Shown here: piece after piece, positions 1 to 11,201 of the stretch
How positions within the stretch are numbered: the stretch's first letter is position 1
How the letters are laid out: each line of letters opens with the position of its first letter
From: Nymphaea colorata
Taxonomy: Eukaryota; Streptophyta; Magnoliopsida; Nymphaeales; Nymphaeaceae
Direction of reading: 5' to 3'
Assembly (NCBI RefSeq): GCF_008831285.2
Contig: NC_045139.1
Coordinates: 18,892,354 to 18,956,353 of the forward strand
Length of the DNA: 64,000 bases
Notes under the pieces: model-generated
Databases searched by the model: none
What the model was told of the DNA's origin: nothing
The model's input: the letters and a program-made list of their open reading frames with translations, nothing else
Made by a program: the position numbers and the translations under genes

Positions 1-94
1 CCCATCATCAGACTAAAACCGTAGAAGGCCTTCCATCACATGACAAATCTCCACCGAGATACTGATCTAGTATAAGAAAAAGCGACTCCTAATT

Positions 95-3064
95 CTATAT
101 TGATATATAACCTCCTCCAGGGCTGCTACTTCCACGGATTTCACATGTTTCTGTAAACTTGGAGGCAGCAGATCGCGCAGGTGATAATAGCGGAGAGCAT
201 CTTGCTTCGTCACTGGGATCCTTCCCTGGAACATAGGGTTGAGAAGCCAGATATTCAAGAGCAGTGACAATGTCTCCTATTAACGGGCGAGTGTTGGCCT
301 GCTCTTGAAGACACATTGCAGAAATAGCAATTGCATGTTGCAGACTACGAAGAGGGTAACGACCATGAAGCAATGGATCAGCTAGTTGATTGAATCTTCT
401 CCGGTCCTTTAAAAAGGGTCGTGACTGAAATCAAATGACAAAAGTATGAAGTCAAGAGGTAGACAGAATGAAATTTATATTCAACATAAGCAATGGCTGA
501 TCAGTACTCCGGAGAGCCAAAAGGACCCAACTTTATCAGCCACCATTCTCTAAATGACATTATTTTCACATTTTGGTAAATCACCAAAGAATTTGTTCAG
601 CTTCTCAAAGTCATCCTCAGGAAGATGAAGTTTTGTAGACTAAATGAAACAAATAAATGCTTTTAAAAAATTTTAAAAACTAAACAAGAATGTAAAAGAT
701 CAAAAAAGCAGTTTAGACCATTTTTCTCCAAAGATCTAATAAACCTTCACTCAAAACAAATGTCTAAGAGATGGAGAAAGAAGAATGTCCGAATTAACAT
801 ACCCAAGAAACTAGATACTGCTCTCCTTTTGGCTTGAGAGTATCAATAGCTTTTCTCCCCGTGATCAGTTCTAGTAAAACGACACCAAAACTATAAACGT
901 CTGATTTTAAAGTGAGCTGACCCGTCATAGCATATTCAGGTGCACAATATCCGTATGTGCCCATAACCCTTGTTGAAACGTGCGTTTTGCCCCCAACAGG
1001 GCCAAGTTTAGCAAGACCAAAATCGGAGAGCTTCGGATTGAAGTCATCATCCAGCAATATGTTTGCAGACTTTAGATCTCGATAAATAACAGGTGGATTT
1101 GCTTTGTCATGCAAATACTCTAGACCTCTAGCTGCACCAACTGCAATCTTCATACGAGTATTCCACTCAAGAGGTCTTCTTCCAGGTTGGACATCTGAAT
1201 TTGAAAAAAAAAAGTGCAAATTAACACTTGCATTCTTCAGCAATTGAGTTTCTGACAATAACATCTGTTCAGTCTCGGACCCAAAGAACTCGACACAAGC
1301 TTACAAATGAACCAAACAGAGGTGCATGTAGAAAACATGAAAACCAGTATATTCATTAAAATGCAGGTCAATTCAGAAACATCTTCACATCTACCAGCCT
1401 AAATAAAAAAAAAAAAGAAGAAAGAAAAAACTAAGAAGGTTCAGATCACAAGTGCGATATCTCATGTTACTTGGTTGAATGAAAACACTAGTTTGAAGAG
1501 CACAGGAAACATCTTCAGAAGAATATGAGTTGCAAAAAGCAAATCAATTTTCAAGAGAAAAATTCTACTTTGGGTAGACTTGGTATTTTGTCCAACCAAG
1601 AAGTTGACAATAACAAACACGTAATTTCTTGTACTAGTGCTTCTCTCGTGGATATGGCTTAGTTACCATGCTTTCAAGCATTTATCACAATGACAAACAT
1701 GGCTTAACTAGCATAGAAAGACAAGATGATCAAACTGTTAGGTTCTCAAACAAATAGCTGATGCAATTTCAAAAGAATAGTGAGGCTAGAAACTCGTATT
1801 CAGAAGTTACAAGGGCCATGATGCCACACAAATACAAGCATTTTGATGATTTAATTGTGAGTCAGGTGCAAACATTTTGCTCTACAAGAAGACAACAATC
1901 CAAGAACAAAAATCAACCAGCATTTTCACGTACAATTGAAACATGACCGCAGATGGAACTGCAATTACTGTCGAACAGTAAAATCATTGCAAACCGATGT
2001 GAAATACCACAATAATCTGATTGCTGGCTAAAAATATGGCAACAGTCGTAACTAGTAAACATATGTGTTTCTCTGGTTTCAGTCATTTAATTAGCAGTTT
2101 AATCAAGCATATAAAGTTTATTTTGAACCTTGAAGGATAACACGCTAAAGATAATGAAATGCCCAATGAAGAACAATGCAAAATAATTAGACCAAGATAC
2201 CTGGCAAGGAAAAACAGGATGGTAATTCACCAAGGCAAGAAAACAACGAAAATCAAAAGGAAGAACCATCTAAATTACCAAACAGATGGTCTTCCAAGCT
2301 GCCCATTGACATGTATTCATACACCAAAAGCCTCTGATCACCATCTGCGCAGTATCCAATCAGGTTAACAAGATTGGAATGGTGCAAAAGGCTTAACATG
2401 AGCACCTCCACAAGGAACTCACGGTTCCCCTGGAGCCCACTTCGATCAAGCTGCTTGACAGCAACAATCTGCACGAAAAACCTCACATTTTAGAAAGAAA
2501 ATACAGGGACATACATAATCTCCAGACCAACGCAAAGATTTCACTACTTTTCAGTGCATTCTTAAGAACTCTAGCCAAATTTCAACATGAAATTCTCTAT
2601 CACCGGCCCGACATTTGCTAAAAAGAATCGAACACCCTTACTTGGTCTGTACTCTCCAAACGACCCTTGTAAACCCGTCCAAAACCACCTTCTCCGATCA
2701 AATTTGTAGGCTTGAAATTCCTTGTTGCAGTTGCGAGCTCGCGGAAACTGAAGCTATGAGCGGATATTCGACCGTCATTTGGCCCATCGGAGCTACCCCT
2801 TCTGTTCCTACTAAAGGAGTTCGCTCGTCTGCCTGTTTCTGCAGGGGAAAGCGCCTAATTGATAACAGAGAAAAATGAATCCACATACAGGTGGATCTTC
2901 AGGGCGAGAACAGAACGCGATTTAAGAACAGAGAGAACGAAACCGAAAGCTCTACCAGGGGTCTCAATGTGAAAACCAGATCTTGAATTGGAGGCCGTCG
3001 TATCCTCTTCCTCGATCCTGTTCACTGCTCTTGACCGACTACTAACGCAAAGAAAGCAACCCAT
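95..3064 (-). CDS. Receptor-like cytoplasmic kinase, RLCK-VII (PBS1-like) type
   Basis: Five exons (2956-3064, 2642-2838, 2279-2468, 803-1194, 95-424) join in frame to about 405 aa. The N-terminus MGCFLC is a typical myristoylation/palmitoylation signal, so the protein probably sits at the plasma membrane. The kinase domain has a P-loop [11 protein letters not shown] near residue 85, VAVK lysine at 107, catalytic loop [13 protein letters not shown] (Asp 205; Tyr in place of the usual His, as is normal in this family), SDFG at about 222, and the activation segment [18 protein letters not shown]. All catalytic residues are present, so it should be an active Ser/Thr kinase. RLCK-VII kinases relay signals from pattern-recognition and hormone receptors. 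The family match is very clear (closest in style to PBL5/6/27), but the exact orthologue cannot be named. The C-terminal tail is short (about 50 aa after the kinase) and ends at TAG 95. Start chosen at 3064 because it gives the acylation motif. Confidence 0.95.
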
Positions 3065-3450
3065 CTCAATAAAATGCACGAAACGGAACAAGACCAAACT
3101 TTTCTTCTGCACAAATTTCCCCCCGAAGACCACAGGGGAGGAAGCTCTAATTACAAGCACATTGTAATCTTTCCTTCACGAACTAATCACTGTGCCCGTT
3201 ATGCAAGGAGGCAAAACATGTGCTGCAGATTACAGGGAAACCAAAAGAGAAAAAGGAGTTACTTTCAGGAAGAAAGTAGAGGAGGAAGGTGGATTGAAGA
3301 AAACCAACGATGGCTATCAGCTAGAAATCTACAAGGAAAGAAGCGTGAAACGTGAACACCTCACCTCCGAGTCACAATGTTATAGAAGCACCCAATTCCT
3401 TTCATCTTCTTCAGCATTAAAGAGATCGCATGGGATTTCCCACTAAAGCA
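3065..3450 (-). promoter_or_regulatory. Probable 5' leader and proximal promoter of the kinase gene
   Basis: Sequence directly upstream of the kinase ATG. There is no ORF continuing from the gene. Short GA/CT-rich tracts occur near 3460-3490, which is typical of plant core promoters and leaders. No TATA box is clear, and the transcription start is not visible. Confidence 0.35.
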
Positions 3451-5560
3451 CAGGGTGGGGGGGAGAGAGAGACAGAGAGAAGAAAATGTAGAGAGGGGGA
3501 GAAGCAATTCAATTCAATCCGCGTGGGAGAGTACTAAATCTAGCCTGGCTGGCATCACACACACGCATACAACTCCCTCTCGGCCGTCCTCCCACCCCAT
3601 TGTTGTTATAAGGGGAAGGAGGGAGTGGGGGAAGGTCGTCGTGGCGTCCTCAGATCTGAGACAACCGCCCCTCAAAAACTCAAAGAGAGAAAAGAAATAC
3701 TTTGCTATTCTTAACCCGGGTTTAACCGCAGCACCGAAAGCACTCTCTCGCTCTCTCTCCCCCCAAAAAGGGTAAGTTATACGGCAAACTGGGCAGCCAT
3801 TAAGCGCCTTAATGACGCTTCAACCAGAATGAGGCAACGTAGACGGCATGCGTTAGAATCAGATACTGCCAAAAAATAAAAGAAGATTGTACGAGTATTC
3901 ATCTTCTTGACGAAGATTCTTTGCAGACTACCAACCTCCACAGTTTATTGCAATTCGAACTCCATTCTCGCATCAATTGAGGAAAACAAAACAAGAGAGA
4001 GAAAGAGAGGGGTAAATCCGGCCCTCGTTCACCGCAGACCATCACTAGCAGGAACAAATAAAACAAGAGACTTCTTTTTTTTAACAAAAGTGAACAACCG
4101 ACTCAGATAAAAATGAAGGAAAGAAGAAACCAACCCACCTTACACGGGACTACTAGGGAGTGAAGAGCAATGGAAGAGCCCCTGAAGACCTTGAGGTGGT
4201 GACGGTACCCTGCCATGATGGCCATCAGGCGAAGACCATCGTGGCCAACGACATCATGGCGACCACCACGCCCCCCCCCCCCCCCATCACCATTCATGAG
4301 TCCAGACCCGAGTGCTGTCCAGATAGAGAGAGAGAGAGAGAGGACATGATAATGATGCCGACGGCCATGAAAGAAATTTGTCTAGAAAGGAAAAGAAAAA
4401 AGTTCACATTCGGTTCTACTTCTTCAGAAGCTACGCGGGTTCGATTTTCTCGACTTGTTAAGCCAATGCGGTTGGACTTCGTGAACAATGCCTACGGAAA
4501 TTCCTCCTCCGTCCTCCCCGCAAATCTTTCTTCATTTTCTCGTGAAGTTGAAAAAGAGAAAAATTTGATCTCGCATGGGAAATCGTTTTCTGAAAAATCG
4601 TTTTCATTGTTCGCTGGCTTTGACTCACAAAAGCCAAATCTCACCCACCACCCACATCTCTCTCTCTTTCTTCAAGCGGCTCGGGCGACCATTCTTTATT
4701 ACAGCAACACCATGAAAAGGATCAGAAGTGGACATCCTTCGTCGAACCGTGACCGATCTTATGTGCGTTGCTTCGAGTCAAACTCAATGGGTTGACAACC
4801 TGTGACACAGATGAAAAGATCAGGCGATCGATCGTACAAAAGACACCAAATTTCTCTGCGCTATCAAGTTTCTGAGGATATGTGGAGACTCATCCATCTG
4901 TAGAGACCCATGTCTGAAGCAGTGATTGTTCTTAGTAGACCCCAAGTTAGGCTCTTCGGACACCAACACCAGTGACAGGTTTTGCTTTGATGTAAAGATT
5001 CCGAACCACTAAACGTGCATTTGCGTCAAAACAAATTTCTTCGAGATCAAATCAGCTGTGCAAACGATGAATTTGGCTACCTCAGCCGGATTTTTTTTTT
5101 TTTTACGTCTTTAAAAGCCATAGCAAAAAGTAAGTAGACGGCTAGTCGCTTGGCCACCGTTTTTATCAACAAACAGTTTTTTTAGTAAGACAAAATAAAA
5201 AGTCAATTATCGGTCGTTATTTTTTTTAGTCACTCAACTATTTAATATATTTTAGAAAGGATTAAATTATAGTTTCGAAATTTTAATAGAAATTAAAATA
5301 TAATTTATTAAAATTTTTATACAACATAAATGATTTTTTTTAAATGTAATTGTAAAAAAATTTGAAGTGAAGCCAAGGCCTGTTCCCCTTAGCCACGTCT
5401 ACGTCTATTTATAGATGAATAGTTGAAAAAAAACAACAAGAAAAATGTAAACTAGATAAAATACCTATAACTTTATTTTTCCTTGTTTTTCTTTGGTTAG
5501 ATGGTTGTAGATCAAATTGCCCTTGTTTAGATAGTAGAATAAATCTCAAAAAATAGAGTT
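3451..5560. other. Intergenic, low-complexity; no gene supported
   Basis: Contains CT/GA tracts (3455-3490, 3741-3765, 4326-4342), a run of 15 C at 4271-4285, and a T-run at 5092-5104. A 211-codon open frame at 4160-4795 (+) and a 64-codon frame at 4103-4297 (-) run through the C-run and GA-tract and show no family resemblance. I do not call them genes. A small unrecognised gene on the minus strand cannot be excluded. Confidence 0.5.
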
Positions 5561-5571
5561 ATCATTCAATT

Positions 5572-5572
<1 letters not shown>

Positions 5573-5641
<69 letters not shown>
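5573..5641. repeat. (CA)n(TA)n compound microsatellite
   Basis: About 6 CA units followed by about 28 TA units without interruption. Simple-sequence repeat in intergenic DNA. A shorter (TA)n tract lies at 6675-6691. Confidence 0.95.
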
Positions 5642-5645
<4 letters not shown>

Positions 5646-8600
5646 TGGATATGTTTTTTTTAATTCTTGTTATATTAAAAAATATTGCAAATTGAGTATT
5701 TCGTAGCCAAAAATGACCAATGATTTGCGGTTGAGGAACGAACCATTTGTGACACTTTTTAGCATTGTTACTCATCCAACAGTGGACGGCTGATTTCAAT
5801 ACCTCTACTGGCCATTTGGCAATCATTTTCTTTCCCTTTTATCAACTTTTATAAATTCAACCACAGAATCATAGATATATGTGAAACATCCAAGACTATA
5901 TATGTATATATATATCTTTAAATCTAATCTATACATTAGATACTGTAATTATTTTATATTAAATGACTTAACCTTTAACTTACGAAATTCCGTTTAACCA
6001 TTCTATTTTTGGGACCTGCCATATTATTCATGGCTTTGTTACTTAGAAATGAAAAAGTCTCTCCTACACTGTGTTGATTATTTCTTGTGAAGCTCTTCAT
6101 GAATTGGCAATTACATAGACCATAAGTTTGAAAGCTGTTAGGGATTCATAACCTTACGTGTTATCGATTGCTAGTTACATATTGCTTGGTCTTTAAATTT
6201 TATTTTGATTAAGTGCTGGTTCAGTAGAAGCGTTTGTGTGGGCGCCCGCCCTTAATTGGTGCAACTGGATCCCACGCCCAAGCGGAAGACCAAGTCCACC
6301 ATGTCCTCTTTGAATTAATTGTAAATTGGCAAAAAATATTTGAAAAAATGTATAAAAATAGTTTAAAACTTTTCAAATCTTTTAAAGGAAAGCTAAAAGT
6401 TGACATACGTGAAAGGCCATCAGGTGCTCGGCCCAATGCCCATTTCTTTTTATCTTTTTATTTTTATTTTTTTATCTATCTTATGTGAATTAAATCAAAA
6501 GCTCAAATTATTTCTGATAGGTTTATGATTTGAGAAAAAAACTAGAAGAAAAAAGTGTCAAGAATACTAAATGATTAAAATGTTCCTCATTTTTTTCTTA
6601 ACCATTTCAATATAATAGATCGAACGGCTTTAGTTAGATGATTGGACGACTCTTAAAAAAGTATCAATTTATGTATATATATATATATATACAAACCAAA
6701 GCAATGATGTAGTTAATTTTTTCTTTGAAACTTATTGGTGAAAAGTAATATTTTTGGTGTTCAGGTTGGACCCATCTCTCCTTTTCAGACATTATAAAAG
6801 AGATGGTAGAAAAATTTACTATTGTGATTCACTGGATCTTATTCTTTTTAATGTCTTATTCTTTTTGTCCGTTTGACTTATCATTTCACAACAATGATTG
6901 GTGCAAAACGCAGTTTAAGGAATGATGTCACACATTAACTTTATTCATATTTCCCGAATCTTTAGAGTGAAAACTGACCCTACCCATCTTAAACTATGCA
7001 ACATATTGTAATATAAATGAGCAAAACGCGCACACCTTCAAATCCTAACAAAAGATATGATAACTAGTTGCACATTTATATTATTAGATGTAGTTGAAAT
7101 ATATATATTTTTTTTACTATTTGCCGAAATATTGAAATTTTGTGGAATATTGTATTTTGTCTTGCAGTTCTTGGTAGCCATCAGTCCCCTTGAAATGCGC
7201 CGTTGATTGCTAGTAAAAAAATGAAAGCACTTCTTAGAAGTTGTACCCTTTGAAAACTATGGATTATCTGACCATGGTCTTCATAGGCTGCTCTTACATC
7301 ACAGGGACCCAAATTTCTTTAATTTCTAAGTTCATTCTTAATCAACTTAAGAATATTTGAATAGATATGCGTGATGCTCTATAGTAAAACATTAAAATTG
7401 AACTTAGTTGGCTAAATTTTGAACAAGGTCATTGATGTCATATTGTTCGAGTTTTGAGAACGTAGCGTGAGGTGAGCCCGGGCGAGACCTTTCAGGACAA
7501 TATGATGATAAAACTAAAACAATAAAATGACAAAATTAAACACGAAGAACTATTGTTTCATGAACCTCTTCTAAACTTTGGGACATATTCATAGGACACT
7601 TAGGCAGTGTCTCTATTACCAAACTACCCCTAAAGGGGATAGTGGGAAACTCAAAACCACGTAATCAAAAGGCAAGAACCAAAGTCCATTTCGGGCACCT
7701 TATATGGCTGAACCCAGCTATAACCTTTTTATTAGTTTAGAACATGTATGGCTGTGTGGGCGGTCGCCCACACAAGCTCGCATGTCGTTCCGAGACTAGA
7801 TCAGAAGAACCCCTACTTACGATTTGTATATATATTCACTCCCAGTGCAATATCCATGCTAGGATTTTAAACACAAAGGATTTTTTTAAATGAAAAAGAG
7901 GAGATTCATGGTTTCCACTAAGTATGTGTGTGTGAACTTATCAAATTAAGAAGACAAGGCCAACTATGTCCCATTAAAGAATAATGGGAAGAAGGGATCA
8001 AGAGAGGACTAAAACATATTAAGTAAATAAGTGATTTTCCTTCTCTAATGAGCAAGAAAAAGGAAGTGATTGGATGAGGCTTGTCATAAAAGTCAAGCCA
8101 ATGCCAATACCCAAGCACAAGTCAGTGATTTTCAGCTTTAAAAATTTGATTTATGGGTGAGAAAATTGGGGGACTGATTGGTGACCCACAATGATGCAAA
8201 AGTCAAGCCAATACTTATTGTGTTGCTTGCACAAAAAGATGTTATCAATTTGGTGGAAAAAAAAAAAGGGCTGCAAGCTTTGGTAGCTTTATTATTTTTC
8301 ATTTTAAAACAAGATCAACCTTGTGAACATAGTGGCTGCAATGCATGTATTTAAGATTGTGTACTCGTTTAGAGTTATGGAAAGGGTTGTTTGGCAACAC
8401 TAAGAATATGTTGTTGTTCTCAATTGGCGGCCAGAATACCGTCTGTGTGTTGCATGTATCTGTCTCCAAAAGTAAGGTAAATTCATGTAACAATAGAACT
8501 TGATGTTCAATGAATCTACCCTAAGATTTAGACAAGACTTATAAGATACTCACACAGTGTTCCAATTACCAAATGGCTCCCAGAAACAAGAACATAAGGT

Positions 8601-9600
8601 TTCTTCTCTTTCCCTTGCCGCAAGGGGCTAAAGATGCATTGTTTTGAATAGAGGGTTGATGTCCCATGAATCAAACCAAGGACTACTAGCAGTCACTAGT
8701 CCCACTCTTACACCAAATCTCTTGGGGCTTGCACCTATAGAATTGCAAAACCAGCTAGTCTCATTGATACGATTGAAGACTCTAAATCAATTTCCAATGC
8801 CGTCATTTTCTTGTTTGAATTTATTTAAGATGTTCTTGAAAATAGAACTAAATGCGTTAATTCTTTTTGAAACCAATTGCGGGGAACTTCCCCCTTTTCG
8901 TTGATGAGAAAAAGTATATTAGAAAGAATGAACTAGATACATTAAAAGTTGGTCATAAGACTGGAAAGATCTTTAGTGACTTATAAATGGAGTTGTTAAA
9001 GTGGTTGGTTGTTCTAGTTCCTAGTCTTTTCTAGGTCGTAAGCAAAGCTCTTGGGGAGGCAAGTCGAACCAAGGGCCCAAACCAAGTATGGGAGTGGGTT
9101 CTGTCGTCTCAAAAATTCATATAATCAGCTTCCGTAATGCTAATACTGAATCTAAATGTGTTACTTTCTTTTGACAGCTAAAGTCTCTCATGTTAATGGG
9201 ACGCCTTCTCTTACCTTCCAACAGAAAATATATTGTCTGAAAACGTTCAAGTTTTGGGTATACTTTCTCTAGTAAATTAATCTTAATCTCATTGAAGAAT
9301 TGCCTTATGTATGTCTCTTTCTAGTTGAAAACCTTTATTCATTTTCTTTTGGAATAGTAATATGAGGTTGGCATACCCTTGCCTGTGTATTAATGAACAG
9401 AAGCCATACATAGCAAAAATGTACAAAAACAATAGTATGTTGCTCAAATTATTAGGCTTCCAGTGAGGAGCATTATCCTTCTAGCATTGATGCAATAAGG
9501 GTTTAGCCACATTGTCAATCTACAATATACTGAATTTGTTGTATCCTCATGATATTAACATCCATAAATTTTCTCACAGCACTCACCAGGTATGATCTAA
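5642..9600. other. Intergenic AT-rich DNA with degenerate repeats
   Basis: No ORF here has recognisable homology. A GC-rich inverted repeat lies at 7753-7774 (10-bp arms, 2-nt spacer). A piece near 7570-7640 carries the motif of a dispersed repeat also seen at 37.5, 46.4 and 47.8 kb (consensus TTYGRGACAKATTCAT). Related text (AATTACCAAA with flanks) recurs near 8555-8580. Confidence 0.5.
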
Positions 9601-9613
9601 CCCTACACTCTCA

Positions 9614-9766
9614 CCCAGCGGCAGAGCCAGAAATTTTATGCTCGGAAGGCGCTTATAATATAAATAATCAATATTTGAAAACAGGAATGTGAAAATATAT
9701 GTATTATGTAGGGTTGGTGTGAGCAATCACCCATAAAAGACCACATGTGGCTCCGCCGCTGCTGAC
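9614..9766. mobile_element. Short MITE-like element with GGCRGAGCC / GGCTCCGCC ends
   Basis: Begins with GCGGCAGAGCCAGAAATTTT and ends with CATGTGGCTCCGCCGCTG, forming imperfect terminal inverted repeats about 150 bp apart. The same pair of ends occurs at 44.61-44.68 kb and 47.28-47.45 kb in this window, so it is a dispersed non-autonomous family. No coding capacity and no clear target duplication. Confidence 0.5.
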
Positions 9767-10099
9767 ACATGTCGAGTTGAGTGAGACAACTCTTTTAAAG
9801 AGTCTGTGCTACTTAGAAACCCACCTTACAGTCTTCCACTATAAAGCCAACAGCCATCTGCCAATTAACTTAACTTAGCATCTTTGGCACTATCTTGGAA
9901 GTCAGTGCGAGCTGCGTGTTCGAGGGTCGAGCACATTGCATGAGTTCGGCGGCCTCAGAACACACTACCTCGCCATTCCAGGACAAAATGGAAAAACAAC
10001 TTTTTCTTTTTCCCATTTTTGTCTTTATAGGAAGTCCCTTTATTCCATTTTTTTTTAAAGTATTTTTTAGTTTCAATGCGTGGGGTCGAACATAAACGA

Positions 10100-10600
10100 A
10101 ATTTCATTTGGGTGCGGATTAGGGGTACCGGATATGGCCATCACCGGATCTAATCATCCGGATATCGCTTGATCTGCCTTGCAATGGGGTTCAGATCCAA
10201 GTAACCAATACAAATCCTATCCGAATCAGGTTTACATGGGGGTGGACTTTAGATCCGTGGATCTCAGATCCCCAAGGATCCGAGTTCAAGGACGATCTGA
10301 AAGCGAACTTTCGTATCAAATCCAACAACTTGAAATCATATATAAATTAATCTCAAACCCGGACAGAGTTCCGATGATTATTTGAAATCGGATTCGGTTT
10401 CACTTTTGAGTAGAAAAAAATTCGATCCAAAAGAACTTGTTTTTTCAATTTTTTTTTTTTTTCCAGATCCAGATTCAGACGCAATGGCAGCGTTAACGAG
10501 TTAAAGTTCGGGTCCATCGACACTCAACCCAAGTCCGACTCGTTTGCACTCCCAAATCGGACCCCGGACCAAACCCAGAACCCGCTGAATTCGGGGAAGG
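10100..10600. repeat. Degenerate GGATCC-rich dispersed repeat
   Basis: Dense in permutations of ATCCGGAT, GGATCC and TCCGAATC, which resemble subterminal repeats of hAT-type MITEs. It ends near CTCGTTTGCACTCCCA. Similar text (AATCCAAATCCGAATCC, GGATCC) occurs at 44.48-44.56 kb and 45.87-46.25 kb. Boundaries are uncertain. Confidence 0.35.
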
Positions 10601-10896
10601 AACCATCACCTCCCAGAACCAACCAATGGGAGAAAGGACAAACACGCAGGGAAAGCCGCTTGCGTCCTAGTTGGGGGGGAATCTCTTTTTGTGGGTCCCA
10701 CACCAAAGGACAGTTACGCCCCCGTCCTTCTCCGCCAAAACCCGAAGAGAAGACCGTCCGTCCGAAAAGACATCGGAGGGCGAGGTAGTCACATAGGAAA
10801 AGTCAAAGCACAATCCCGTCCGTAAATCGGGTCACGCTCCTTCCCCCCCTCGTCTCCACTCCCCAGGCTAAAAAGGTAAACGCCGCGGAGCAACCG

Positions 10897-10935
10897 AGCG
10901 AGAGAGAGAGAGAGAGAGAGAGTGGGGAGGAGAGA
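10897..10935. promoter_or_regulatory. (GA)n tract in leader/promoter of the bromodomain gene
   Basis: A GA run at about 140-175 bp before the ATG at 11073, followed by purine-rich leader sequence up to the start codon. GA/CT tracts are frequent in TATA-less plant core promoters and leaders and can bind BPC-type GAGA factors. No TATA box is visible upstream. Confidence 0.45.
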
Positions 10936-11072
10936 GAGGAAGAAAAAAGGAATTTGTTTTATTTTATTTATATTTTTCGAGCCCCTGTTTTTGGAGCGGA
11001 AGGAAGGGTTGAGGGAGAGAGGAAAAACGAAAAAAAAAAAGAAAAAAAGAGAAAAAGGAGAGGGAGGAAAAA

Positions 11073-11170
11073 ATGGGTAAAATCGTGGCGGTGGCGGAGG
11101 CGAAGACGAAGAAGAAGAAGAAAGGAAGGCCTTCCCTCGTTGATCTCCAAAAGCGGTCACTCCTCCAACA

Positions 11171-11201
<31 letters not shown>

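Noticed and set aside
4103-4795. Open frames through a poly-C/GA region on both strands (211 codons +, 64 codons -)
   Set aside because: Low-complexity driven, no family match, and no splice or promoter support. A small novel gene cannot be excluded but is not supported.
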